Source: Butyrivibrio sp. WCD3002 (GTDB lineage: Bacteria; Bacillota; Clostridia; Lachnospirales; Lachnospiraceae). Taken from it: 64,000 bases of DNA. This document shows, one piece after another, positions 26,818-35,925 of this stretch (positions are counted from its first letter, which is position 1; each line of letters starts with the position of its first letter). Under the pieces are notes generated by a model that was given only the letters and a program-made list of their open reading frames with translations, did no database searches and was not told the DNA's origin. The DNA lies in contig NZ_AUJO01000005.1 in the NCBI RefSeq assembly GCF_000424265.1, positions 124,001-188,000 of the forward strand, given 5' to 3'. The translations under genes were made by a program, and so were the position numbers.

Positions 26818-27414
26818 TTAGAAATTTAATTGATCCATAAAGGACTTATATTTAAGGTATAATTCTTTATTTTTCTCATAATCCTGTTCAATAAGATTAC
26901 TGATATACTGTTGATAAGATATTTTACCTGACTGTGTCATAAAATCTACATAAGAACGAAGCTCACCAAGCCTTATATGAAGTACCCCGCTACTCTTTTC
27001 ATCTGGCATAAGCGGAATTGCTTTTTTATTTGTATGTTTTACGGGAGCAGGCTGTTCTTGAACTGGTTCTTCAGCAATTACTACAGGTTCTTCAATAATA
27101 TTAACAGGAGTGTTAATTATTTGTTCCTGAGGTTCTACAATCGGTTCAACCTGAGGCGCTGACTGGACTTGCACGGGTTGCTGTACAACCTGTACCGGAA
27201 CGGGTTGTTCAACTACCTGAGGCTGAGGTTCTACAGGAGCTGTTTCAACGGGTGTTTCAATAACAGGTGTATTCACTACAATAGGCTTATTTACTGGTTT
27301 TGAAGGAGCTTTTTCAACTTCTGGCTTTACTTCATTGACTTCATCAGTCGACGGTGTAGCACCTACCATATTCTGAAAATTTCTTGCCATTGCATTCTGA
27401 AGATTCTTTTTCAT
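26818..27414 (-). CDS. Probable centromere-binding partner of ParA (ParB-like, non-homologous)
   Basis: A 198-residue protein with three parts: a short N-terminus (KKNLQNAMARNFQNMVG), a Pro/Val/Glu/Gln-rich low-complexity linker (about residues 30-125), and a C-terminal domain of about 65 residues (VLHIRLGELRSYVDFMTQSG, then ISYQQYISNLIEQDYEKN). A beta-strand plus two helices, as in ribbon-helix-helix DNA-binding proteins, is suggested by that pattern, but is not proven. Its ATG shares one A with the parA stop codon (TAATG), so it is translationally coupled. Such position and size are typical of the small centromere-binding proteins of type Ib-like partition systems. It is not a classical ParB with the ParB/Srx nuclease-like domain. 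Confidence 0.6.
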   Translation of the reverse strand: MKKNLQNAMARNFQNMVGATPSTDEVNEVKPEVEKAPSKPVNKPIVVNTPVIETPVETAPVEPQPQVVEQPVPVQVVQQPVQVQSAPQVEPIVEPQEQIINTPVNIIEEPVVIAEEPVQEQPAPVKHTNKKAIPLMPDEKSSGVLHIRLGELRSYVDFMTQSGKISYQQYISNLIEQDYEKNKELYLKYKSFMDQLNF

Positions 27415-28199
27415 TATGCTTCTCCTTTCAGAAATTCTTCTACGAATTCATCATAATCCTTTGTTGCACGAGCTGTTGGTGCGTAATCAAACAATGACTG
27501 GTTAAGTGTCTGTGACTCTTCTACAGCAACATTTTGATGAATTTTCGTCTCATAAACCTTAATTTCGTACTCTTTGGCAAGCATTTCTATTCCTTCAAGC
27601 CAAATATTTGCGTTATTTGTATTTCTTGTATTAGTTACAAGAATTCCGGCTACATCAAGCTCTGGATTGTTTAATCTCTCAGACATTACAGAAATCCATG
27701 AGAAAAGCATATTTGCACCGTTTGTAGCAAATGCTTCAGGAGTCATAGGAACTACTATTTTATCTGTAATAGCAAGGACATTTTGCGTGATTAACGCTAA
27801 TGTAGGGCTGCAATCTATAATACAGAAGTCATAAGTCTTGTTAAGCTTATTTAAGGCCCTTTTTAGCATAAATTCTCTTGATGTAACACCAGAATAGTCA
27901 AGATCCGCTGATGTAAATTCAATACCACCTATAATAAGGTCGATATTGTCATTTACCGGTATAAGAGTTTCATTGATATCCGCTCCTGCTTCGCCTTTTT
28001 CTGTCTTAAAGACGTCTGAAAGCGTTGCTGCAGGAATATTATAAAGATCAATTCCGGCTGCCTGACTGAGGTTTTCCTGAGGATCTGAGTCAATCATAAG
28101 GACTTTATAGCCTCTTTTTGCCAACCCGGCAGACAACGCATATGTAGATGTTGTTTTTGCAACACCACCCTTTTGGTTGCAAAATGCAATTATTTTCAT
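27414..28199 (-). CDS. parA: ParA-family partition ATPase
   Basis: A 261-residue ParA/Soj-type ATPase that segregates replicons over the nucleoid. The deviant Walker A motif KGGVAKTT (residues 10-17) with the signature Lys is complete, as are VLMIDSDPQENLSQ (near 33-46, Walker A') and FCIIDCSPTLALIT (Walker B). There is no N-terminal DNA-binding extension, so it is the short form. The start at ATG 28199 has GGGAGG 4 bases upstream; the reading from 28244 adds 15 residues before the P-loop strand and is unlikely. It is first in a two-gene operon, and the AT-rich probable centromere region lies immediately upstream. Confidence 0.93.
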   Translation of the reverse strand: MKIIAFCNQKGGVAKTTSTYALSAGLAKRGYKVLMIDSDPQENLSQAAGIDLYNIPAATLSDVFKTEKGEAGADINETLIPVNDNIDLIIGGIEFTSADLDYSGVTSREFMLKRALNKLNKTYDFCIIDCSPTLALITQNVLAITDKIVVPMTPEAFATNGANMLFSWISVMSERLNNPELDVAGILVTNTRNTNNANIWLEGIEMLAKEYEIKVYETKIHQNVAVEESQTLNQSLFDYAPTARATKDYDEFVEEFLKGEA

Positions 28200-30017
28200 A
28201 CTTCCTCCCATAAAACAAGTTATTGTCCTGTTCAATATTAACATTGATGATACGTTGTGTAAAGATATTTATATCATGATATCAACAAAACATTGTAGAA
28301 AAGTTTCATTATATATAAGTATATATATCTATTTATATAATGATAAAAATGTAATTAAATATAACGATATAAGTATTACAATGCATAAATGTAATATTAT
28401 AATATGATAATAAAATATATTGATATATATAGATAATAATATAAATATAAAAAGATATACTGATATACATAAATAAGCACATCAGTATAATATAGTATTT
28501 GTATATAAATATATAGATATAAAATGATACATTATACCAAAGTATCAATAAATAAATGAATAACGATATAAAGATATATATAAATAATGATGAAATGATA
28601 CATTGCATCATGATGTAATGATGTATGATACATATTCATCATTGCATCATGATGTAATAAATAAAAAGCAGAAAGCACATCACTATCCAAAGATATAAAT
28701 ACATCATTATGTGTTCTGCTTATTGCTATTATAGAAGTGAACTCAGTATATAGCGATATATATCATGATGTATTGATGTTCTATAAACCCGAAAACATTT
28801 GAATAATTGCGATGTATAGACATCATTATATATGCTAAATAAACTATAAAAAATGATTAAAATGAAAATAACAAGTATATATTGTACATTATGATTCATA
28901 ATAAGAAATTAACTAAAATCAGCTGGACAATACCAGAAATGAAACCTGTTTATTTCTTTCCAGATGCTTTTCACTATATACATCAATGTATTATGATGAC
29001 ATGATATATTAACTTATAAGAGTAAGAGAACAAAATGGATAAAAATAATTGTGCATCACGATACAATGACATCGTGATGTAATGAATTTATGATGATATG
29101 ATATAAAAATATAACGATGTATTTACACATGATATAAATGTATCAAAATACAATTATATCGTTAGTACATGATGATAATATATAATTATCAAATATATCA
29201 ATGTATAAATATATAGATATAACAATATAACATTATATAAATATATAACAATATTAATTGTACATGATGAAAAATGATAATAGAATATAGATGTCAGAAT
29301 ATAAAAATAAAAATATAATATTATATCAAAATACTAATATATAAATAGAATTTAATATCAATATATTTATATAATTCAATGTGAAATAATCAAAATGTAA
29401 ATATATATTAGTAAAAGATGATCAAAATATAAAAATATTTATATAGCAATATCTATAAATATATTGCTAATTAGACAGCTTGATGATATAATATAAATGT
29501 ATTAATTTATCAGTTCTAATTCAATTAGTAATCGTTGTAAATGCAGGCAAAAATCCAAGAAAAAATCCTGAAAATTTTCCAAGGATTTGGCCTGATTTTT
29601 GAGATGATAATGAAAGCTGGATCAGGAAGTAAAAAATACAAGAGAAATCCAGAGATTTATTCAAGAAAAAATCGTGGAATTTTGTAAGAATTAAGGCAAT
29701 AAAATACAGTACAATATTTTCGTAATTGTAAACAATTAAAAATATTCAAATATAATAACATTAGATATATTTAGATTAACGGCAAATATAAAATAAATAT
29801 AAAAGATATAAAATCATAATATATAATAAATTAAATATTACTAACCAAGTCAGTCAATAAGTAATAATTACAACTGATATTATATAAAGCAAGTAAATTA
29901 GAGCCTTTATGGGAACTAGTAATAAGATATAATCATACATGAATAAGATATTAATTCCATTGACTTAATAAGTCATTGGAATTTTTTATGCAAATATTGA
30001 ATTAGGCGGTGAAGAAT
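28200..30017. other. AT-rich gene-free region, candidate centromere (parS) or origin accessory
   Basis: About 1.8 kb of almost pure A/T runs with no supportable gene; open frames here are low-complexity and lack ribosome sites. It contains repeated palindromes of type ATTGCATCATGATGTAAT (28602-28619 and 28642-28659, 40 bases apart), a related TATATCATGATGTATTGATG near 28760, and an inverted repeat CATCACGAT/ATCGTGATG at 29054-29079. It lies directly upstream of parA. Partition sites typically lie there; function is inferred. Confidence 0.6.
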
Positions 30018-30371
30018 ATGCATGAACTAAGTTATATATTGGATATAATTAATTCAGTTCAGGAAGTGAAAGAAAAAGAGAATTTATTAGAAATAAAGAA
30101 GATAATAGTTGATGTTGGACAAATGAGCGGCGTGGTGCCGTTTTATTTACATAAGTACTATGATGAGGCCAAAAAAGGTACCTTTTTGGAGCATACAGAG
30201 CTTATTACAAATGAAGTAGAAGTAAAAATCTTATGTGAAGGATGCGGAGAAGAATATTCTCCGGATAAGGAAAACAGATATAAATGTCCCAAATGTGGAG
30301 AAAGAAAAGGTAAACTGATCCAGGGAAAAGGTATAATAATAAAAGAGATAGTAGTAGAAGATGATAAATAG
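30018..30371 (+). CDS. hypA: HypA-like hydrogenase nickel-incorporation protein
   Basis: A 117-residue HypA/HybF-type metallochaperone, which hands nickel to [NiFe] hydrogenase (or urease). The start at ATG 30018 is fixed by the conserved MHELSY N-terminus, in which His2 binds nickel, and by AGGCGGTG upstream. Two zinc-binding CxxC pairs follow (CEGC near residue 74 and CPKC near 91). No other hyp or hydrogenase gene is seen within the window, so it is orphaned. It lies between the probable centromere and cheY. The family assignment is good, but its partner is not visible. Confidence 0.82.
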   Translation: MHELSYILDIINSVQEVKEKENLLEIKKIIVDVGQMSGVVPFYLHKYYDEAKKGTFLEHTELITNEVEVKILCEGCGEEYSPDKENRYKCPKCGERKGKLIQGKGIIIKEIVVEDDK

Positions 30372-30659
30372 AATAAATATGTTGAAGTGATGAGATTATA
30401 GATGTATATTATGATGTATAATAAACAAGATATATATTTATTCTGATGTCGTGATGTCATTATATATAGATGTAATGATAGCTAAGTTTAGAAATATTTA
30501 TTAAATACAACGAAATTTTATCATTTTTTAATTGTTTGAACGACGATAGGGCGTTCTATTTTCCAAATTGTATGTTAAAATAGAAAATGAATTTAAGAGA
30601 ATTACCGGAGACGGAAATCATATAAATCTTATCCGGAATAGAAAATATGGAGGTTCATA

Positions 30660-31022
30660 ATGGCTAAGAGAATACTTATTACAGATGATGCCGCTTTTAT
30701 GCGCATGATGCTGAAAGACATTTTGACTAAGGGCGGATACGAGATTGCTGGAGAGGCTGAGAATGGCAAGATAGCAATCGACAAGTATAATGAGCTTAAG
30801 CCTGATCTTGTAACTCTTGATATTACCATGCCGGAGCTTGATGGAATCGGTGCTCTTAAAGGAATTAAGGCAGCTGATCCCAACGCTTGCTGCATTATGT
30901 GTTCTGCAATGGGTCAGCAGGCAATGGTTATTGAATCAATTCAGGCCGGTGCTAAGGACTTTATTGTTAAGCCTTTCCAGGCAGATCGTGTACTTGAAGC
31001 TGTTAAAAAAGCTATAGGCTAA
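30660..31022 (+). CDS. cheY: CheY-like response regulator
   Basis: A single receiver domain of 120 residues without output domain. All catalytic positions are there: the acidic pair near residues 9-10 (ITDDAAF), phosphorylatable Asp54 (TLDITMPELDG), Ser in MCSAMGQ near 83 and Lys in IVKPF near 105. The sequence is typical of Firmicute chemotaxis CheY that signals to the flagellar switch. GGAGGTTCATA precedes the ATG. The gene is monocistronic and away from cheA/cheW. The upstream gap (30372-30659) holds no gene; it contains the hairpin TCCGG-type pairing CCGGA/TCCGG at about 30605-30637 and a promoter-like TTTCCA...TAAAAT. Confidence 0.9.
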   Translation: MAKRILITDDAAFMRMMLKDILTKGGYEIAGEAENGKIAIDKYNELKPDLVTLDITMPELDGIGALKGIKAADPNACCIMCSAMGQQAMVIESIQAGAKDFIVKPFQADRVLEAVKKAIG

Positions 31023-31269
31023 GTACATAGCTAATTGAATGTTTAGAGCCTGGGATCATTATGATTCTAGGCTTTTTGTCTTGTTATAAATATTTAATAA
31101 ACACAAAATAAACCATAGCTTAATTGACAGGAGTGCAATATCTTGTAAAAAAATTTGGTCAGCCGAAAGGGCTTAATAAAGCGCTTTTTTGCATATATTA
31201 AATATGTTCAAGGAATTTGCACTAATATTTTTGCCGGATACTCCGATATAATAATTAGCAACGGAAAGC

Positions 31270-31314
31270 TCCTGTTTCCATGGATGGGAAACAACATGGA
31301 AACAGGATTTTTTT
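31270..31314 (+). terminator. Strong intrinsic terminator in metF upstream region
   Basis: Perfect 13-bp arms TCCTGTTTCCATG and CATGGAAACAGGA followed by seven T. It would end a short transcript that starts in the cheY-metF gap. Confidence 0.85.
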
Positions 31315-31379
31315 GCCCTTTTTTAAGGGCCGTTGCAGTGATCAAAGGATGGATCGCAAGCTTGATAACCATAGAGAAG

Positions 31380-31406
31380 ACTGCCAGGCTGCCCCCTGGC
31401 AGTTTT
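31380..31406 (+). terminator. Second intrinsic terminator before metF
   Basis: Arms ACTGCCAG (31380-31387) and CTGGCAGT (31396-31403) with GCTGCCCC loop and TTTT. Confidence 0.75.
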
Positions 31407-31549
31407 CACGTAGTTAAATATAAAATTCTGAATGTACCGCATGCCCATTCAAAAATTAAGAGAAGGATTAAGGACCGAAATTGGCACAAATAGTGCATTT
31501 TTGAAAAACTGTGATAGAATATCCTTTAAGAAAAACGAGGAGGAAAGAG

Positions 31550-32416
31550 ATGGGCAGTATACTAGATAAGTTTGAGGCCGGAAAAACAGTGTTGTCATGC
31601 GAGATTTTTCCGCCTAAAAAAGAGGAAGAATTTCTGGGCATACAGAGTAAACTCGATAAAATCAGTGAAATTGGTCCTGATTTTATTAGTATTACATACG
31701 GAGCCGGCGGATCAAACGCAGGTAAGGCAGTAGAAATAGCTAATTATGCTAAAAATTCGGCGAAATTAGAAGTTGTTTCGCATATAACCAGTGTTGGTTT
31801 CACAAAGGAAAAACTGGACGAAGGATTGGCCAAATTCAAAGAAATCGGCATAGATAATGTGCTTGTACTTAGAGGAGACAGGCCTAAAAATATGACGGAT
31901 GAAGAATTTAACAGCAGAGATTTTCTTCATGCAAGTGATATGGCGCAGTATATTAGATCTGCAGGCATGGATTTTACTATGGTTGGAGCATGTTATCCCC
32001 ATAGACATCCTGAGTCAGCAACAGATGAAATAGATGTAATGAATACCAAGATAAAGGTAGATTGTGGATGTCAGTTACTGATTTCGCAATTATTCTTCGA
32101 TAATAGCTACTTTTTGCGTTTAGTGGATAAATTACATGACCTTGGTGTAAAAGTGCCTATATCGGCCGGAATAATGCCAATTACAAGTGCAAAACAGCTT
32201 GGTACCACAGTTACACTATCCGGAACGACGGTACCGGAAGAATTGTCCTCAATTATTTCTAAGTACGGTGATGATCCTGCGCAGATGAGAAAATATGGCG
32301 TGGATTACGCTATTAAGCAGGCAATGGAGCTTAAGGAGAGAGGTGTAGATGGCATACATCTTTATATAATGAATAAGCCGGAGCTTGCAGAGGAGATGTT
32401 TGCAGCTTTAAGGTAA
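31550..32416 (+). CDS. metF: Methylenetetrahydrofolate reductase
   Basis: A 288-residue flavoprotein that reduces 5,10-methylene-THF to 5-methyl-THF for methionine synthesis or the methyl branch of acetogenesis. The TIM-barrel landmarks are present: CEIFPPK (with the catalytic Glu) near residue 17, ISITYGAGGS near 46, VLRGDRP near 105, GACYPHRHPE near 146 and AGIMPI near 209. GAGGAGG precedes the ATG at 31550; the in-frame reading from 31511 starts before this site. It is a single gene between terminators; MetF is of normal length. A metabolic core gene close to a plasmid-like origin is one reason to think the replicon may be a chromid. Confidence 0.93.
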   Translation: MGSILDKFEAGKTVLSCEIFPPKKEEEFLGIQSKLDKISEIGPDFISITYGAGGSNAGKAVEIANYAKNSAKLEVVSHITSVGFTKEKLDEGLAKFKEIGIDNVLVLRGDRPKNMTDEEFNSRDFLHASDMAQYIRSAGMDFTMVGACYPHRHPESATDEIDVMNTKIKVDCGCQLLISQLFFDNSYFLRLVDKLHDLGVKVPISAGIMPITSAKQLGTTVTLSGTTVPEELSSIISKYGDDPAQMRKYGVDYAIKQAMELKERGVDGIHLYIMNKPELAEEMFAALR

Positions 32417-32485
32417 AATAAGCAGATCGTTGAAAGTTGTTTTAGACAGCATAAATACATAGACAAAATCAGTTATAAAAAACAG

Positions 32486-32520
32486 ATGCCATTCCCAAAC
32501 AAAACAATTGGGAATGGCAT
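32486..32520. terminator. Bidirectional terminator between metF and chemoreceptor
   Basis: Arms ATGCCATTCCCA (32486-32497) and TGGGAATGGCAT (32509-32520) with T-rich flank on both strands; serves convergent metF and the chemoreceptor gene. Confidence 0.75.
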
Positions 32521-32567
32521 TTATTAATTATTAAATCAATATTTTGTTAAAACGAATTAAATCATGA

Positions 32568-34331
32568 TCATAAAAGTGCAAATTTTTCAGTTGTATCATT
32601 CAGCTGCTCAGTTACCTCGGTGTTCTTATTGATAGCAAGTGATATCTTTTTAATTCCGCCAACAATCTCATTAGAGCTTTCTGCAGACAAGGATATGGCT
32701 TTCGAGCTTTCTTCAATGGAATTGGTAATTGCTTCTATAGATTCAACCATTTCTGTCATGATTTCGTTAAGATGATCAGCCTTGGAAGAGAAGGATGTTA
32801 GCATATCATCCATAATATCCGCCGTATGCTCGTATTTTTCGCCTGTGTTAACGAATTCATCGTAATCATCAAGAACTGTTCCATTGATGTAATCCAGGGC
32901 CTCCTGTGCGTTTCTGGCGAGTTCATTAACGGCTTCTGTAACTTCATTACTGATATCTTGAATATTTGCTGCTGTTTGACGGCTATTATCGGCGAGAGAG
33001 CTGATTTCAGTTGCAACGACAGCAAATCCTTTTCCTGCTTCTCCTGCTCTTGCGGCCTCAATAGAAGCGTTAAGAGCCAGAAGATTGGTCTGTGACGCAA
33101 TGTCGAGAATTACCTTGGTAAGCTCATTGATCTGACTTACCTTTTCGGAATCCTTAACAGATTTTGTGAGCGTATTTGAAAGCTGGGACATCTGCTCGCC
33201 AGCGTTGTTCTTTTTGTTTGTTACACGCTGTTTTAATTCATTTGCTTCCTGTTTTATGGTTATAGCTGTTTCTGTACCTTCTGAAGCTTCATCAGTTATA
33301 GCCTGTGCTGCATTCTTTACGGAATCAACCTTGCCATTTATTGATTTTACGGTATCTGACAATGTTTCCATGTTAGCGGAAAGCTCCTCAAGAGCTGCAG
33401 AGGAGTTTGTTACGTTATCATCTGCAGCGCGAAGCTGTGATGCAACTTCTTCCGAGGATGTTGTAAGAACAGCTGAACCCTCTTTTACATCTCGCATAAT
33501 ACCCTGGAGAGTTTCTATAAAATGATTGATACCAGTTGTTATGTATAGTAACTCCGATTTCGTTTTCGTCTTTATTCTTGCGGTAAGATCGCCATTTCCA
33601 GCTTCTATGTTGGTAATCATTACGTTAACTTCGTCGGCTATGTGTCGAATCTTTCTTACTATGTTCTTATAGCTTACAAAGAAGTTGATAACGATGAGGA
33701 TCAATGTGACGATTATGCCTATCATAGCCATGAGATTGCCGCTCTGTAAAAGCTGGTTCATGGTAACCTTGGTTGCTGTGGCGGAATCCTCAATTGCCTG
33801 ATCCAGAGTCTTTGTAGAGTGGAATATAGCGATTTTCTGAATTTCTGCTTTATCGAATAGTATTTTATAGGCAGAATCCTTATCTCCGGCATCACATTTT
33901 TCTATGGCGTTATCAATCAGAGCAGTTAATCTTGAATACTGAACAACAATCTCATCGATTTCAGCAATTGCATCCTGATTCTTGGTGCTTGCAAAATCCT
34001 GATTTAATATTTGGATATCGTTCGTAACGGCTTGTTTTACCGCGTCTATCTGAGGCTTTAGTGCTTCCTTGGTTTCTACAGCATCTGCAGATACATAGCC
34101 GGTAGCCTGGTCATACAAAGACATGACATCCGATTTAAGTTGTGCTTCATGTTGCGTAAGAGACATCATTGAGTCAAACATAGATATACTGCTGCTTGTG
34201 GAGGTTTTCATTGATGTCATAACAATTGTTATTACAGTTATGAATGCCACCAACATCAGAAGATTTAGTGCGGATAGCTGATATAAAATAGAATTGAATT
34301 TACTTACTTTTACATTTGTATTTTTTTCCAC
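32568..34331 (-). CDS. Methyl-accepting chemotaxis protein
   Basis: A 587-residue transmembrane chemoreceptor. It has a first membrane segment at about residues 18-40, an extracellular helical-bundle sensor domain (about 41-195), a second membrane segment near 200-222 ([19 protein letters not shown]), a HAMP region, and the cytoplasmic signalling hairpin with the conserved tip ([20 protein letters not shown]). The start is GTG 34331: AGGAGGT lies 7 bases before it, whereas the in-frame GTG at 34340 falls inside that site. It begins 16 bases after the stop codon of a sugar-binding lipoprotein, so both should be made together and the binding protein may present a ligand to the sensor domain. 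Confidence 0.92.
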   Translation of the reverse strand: MEKNTNVKVSKFNSILYQLSALNLLMLVAFITVITIVMTSMKTSTSSSISMFDSMMSLTQHEAQLKSDVMSLYDQATGYVSADAVETKEALKPQIDAVKQAVTNDIQILNQDFASTKNQDAIAEIDEIVVQYSRLTALIDNAIEKCDAGDKDSAYKILFDKAEIQKIAIFHSTKTLDQAIEDSATATKVTMNQLLQSGNLMAMIGIIVTLILIVINFFVSYKNIVRKIRHIADEVNVMITNIEAGNGDLTARIKTKTKSELLYITTGINHFIETLQGIMRDVKEGSAVLTTSSEEVASQLRAADDNVTNSSAALEELSANMETLSDTVKSINGKVDSVKNAAQAITDEASEGTETAITIKQEANELKQRVTNKKNNAGEQMSQLSNTLTKSVKDSEKVSQINELTKVILDIASQTNLLALNASIEAARAGEAGKGFAVVATEISSLADNSRQTAANIQDISNEVTEAVNELARNAQEALDYINGTVLDDYDEFVNTGEKYEHTADIMDDMLTSFSSKADHLNEIMTEMVESIEAITNSIEESSKAISLSAESSNEIVGGIKKISLAINKNTEVTEQLNDTTEKFALL

Positions 34332-34346
34332 AATCCTCACCTCCTC

Positions 34347-35651
34347 TTATAATTTCGAATACCATTCGGTAGCTATATCCTTGAGTTCCTGTATAAATCC
34401 TGCTGTATCTGTGGATCCTGATGCAAAATTGAAAAATGCATAGGAAAATCCATTCTGTCCGAGGCCTTCAGGCATATTCATCCAGTGCCAGTTTGAGGTT
34501 TTTCCTGCCGAAATATAGTTGGAAATAACTTTAGCAAAGGGATCTGAAGCGACAAATTTACAATCCTTAAAGGGACTGACGAAACCGGCTTTTTCAACTA
34601 GTATCTGCTGTGCGCTATCTTCCGAGCACCACTGAAGGAAGTCTTTTGAAGCGTCGACGTCGCCTTCCTTTATAATTGCCCACCAGGACGGAGCACTTGT
34701 GAGAATGGTGTCCATTCCATCCTGAAATGCGTAGGGTAGCATTCCGACTTCAAAATTACCGGCTGCAGCGTATGCATCTGAATCATCCCCGGTCATTGTT
34801 GCGCCAATCCAGGAGCCTTGAGTTACAAAGGCATATTTTCCTGAAGCAAATCCAAGAACCTGATCATTATATGCAGATTCTGTAAGAACCTCAGGATCGG
34901 AATATTGATTGAAAAGTGCGATCATTTCAGCGTAGGCACTGATACGTTCATCATCAAACTGCCCTCCGTTATTAAGAAGATCGATGTAGGTTGTATCGGC
35001 TCTGCCAAGGCCTGAATCTATATATGCTCCGAAAATGTGGTTTCCTGCAGACCAGCCAACTTCGGTAGCTTCTGCGCAATAACCGATTACTGCGGTAAGC
35101 CCAAGCTCGCTTTTTTTAGCATCAAGTGTCTCAAAGGCCGTTTTCATGCTTTCAGGCCCTGTGATAGTAGAGGGATCAATGCCGGCTTTATTTAGTATGT
35201 CAGCGTTATAGGCAAGACCTATGGCCTCAGTGGTGTAGGGAAAGCCAATAACTCCGTAGGTGGAGTCAGAATAAGCTGCATCAGTTCTGCTGACCCAGTT
35301 CTGGTCACTAAGATCCACTAAAAGGCCGTCCCAGTTTTCAAAGCCTGAGGCTTCGCAGGCAATGATATCAGGCATTTGATCTGACAGATAATAGCCCTTT
35401 AGTGTTGCCTGAGCGTCTACACCGGATTTAACGCTGATAATATTTACGGTAATACCAGTTTCTGCCTTATATTGAGCGGCAAGCTCTTCAAGCTGTGATG
35501 AAACCTCGCTCTTGATATTCAGTAGAGTTATTTCCTTTCCTGAATTGTCTGTTTCTTCAACGACTTCATTCTCAGTGCTTTTACCACAGCCAATGATAGT
35601 GAAACATAAAATAGTAGCGGTGATTAGTGCAATTATTTTCCTTTTTTTCAT
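34347..35651 (-). CDS. Family 1 extracellular solute-binding lipoprotein
   Basis: A 434-residue lipoprotein with lipobox IIGC near residue 22 and the MalE-like two-lobe fold (EITLLNIKSEVSSQLEELAA at the start; TQGSWIGATM near 275; FLQWCSEDSAQQILVEKAGF in the C-terminal part). It normally would deliver a sugar to an ABC importer, but no permease gene is adjacent; instead the next gene in the same operon, 16 bases on, is a chemoreceptor. A sensing role is therefore plausible. A weak GGAGG lies before the ATG. The ligand is unknown. Confidence 0.87.
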   Translation of the reverse strand: MKKRKIIALITATILCFTIIGCGKSTENEVVEETDNSGKEITLLNIKSEVSSQLEELAAQYKAETGITVNIISVKSGVDAQATLKGYYLSDQMPDIIACEASGFENWDGLLVDLSDQNWVSRTDAAYSDSTYGVIGFPYTTEAIGLAYNADILNKAGIDPSTITGPESMKTAFETLDAKKSELGLTAVIGYCAEATEVGWSAGNHIFGAYIDSGLGRADTTYIDLLNNGGQFDDERISAYAEMIALFNQYSDPEVLTESAYNDQVLGFASGKYAFVTQGSWIGATMTGDDSDAYAAAGNFEVGMLPYAFQDGMDTILTSAPSWWAIIKEGDVDASKDFLQWCSEDSAQQILVEKAGFVSPFKDCKFVASDPFAKVISNYISAGKTSNWHWMNMPEGLGQNGFSYAFFNFASGSTDTAGFIQELKDIATEWYSKL

Positions 35652-35763
35652 TTGCTAACCTCCGACAAAAATCATTGATAAATATATAAATATTATAAGA
35701 TAGTTCAACAAAATCGAATAATAAAAAGATTATTAATAAATACAATTGCGTTCATATAATGAT

Positions 35764-35808
35764 GTTGTGATATACATATATAATGATGTATATACATCAC
35801 AACAACAA
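35764..35808. promoter_or_regulatory. Imperfect palindrome in divergent intergenic region
   Basis: TGTTGTGATATACAT pairs with ATGTATAT(ACA)TCACAACA across an AT-rich centre, between the binding-protein/chemoreceptor operon and the M3 peptidase gene. The gap 35652-35925 has no gene. It may be an operator; nothing more can be said. Confidence 0.3.
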
Positions 35809-35925
35809 TGTAAGACATTACAAAAATTTATGAACACTTGCTTCAAACCCGCTAAAATACTATAATTAGTCATGCTTTGCATACAATCAATATAAAAATA
35901 TATTTAGAAAGTTGAGGTTTTTAGT

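Larger units (their letters stand above)
31023..31549 (+). other. Leader region before metF with two terminators, possible regulatory RNA
   Basis: A 527-base gap without a convincing gene. It contains an arm pair GTGCAA (31133-31138) and TTGCAC (31217-31222), and two strong intrinsic terminators (31270-31314 and 31380-31406). A frame at 31155-31493 crosses both terminators and has no ribosome site, so it is not counted as a gene. I do not recognise a SAM, THF or cobalamin riboswitch here. A short RNA or an attenuator for metF is possible. Confidence 0.35.

Noticed and set aside
28333..28611. Open frame of 92 codons rich in Ile, Tyr, Phe in the AT-rich block (minus strand)
   Set aside because: It is composed of a low-complexity AT repeat, has no ribosome site and overlaps the palindromes; open frames are expected by chance in such composition on one strand.
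31155..31493. 112-codon frame upstream of metF
   Set aside because: It runs across two strong terminators and has no ribosome site or family resemblance.
31124..31549. SAM, THF or cobalamin riboswitch for metF
   Set aside because: None of the conserved core sequences of those riboswitches could be found by eye, so only an undefined leader is reported.
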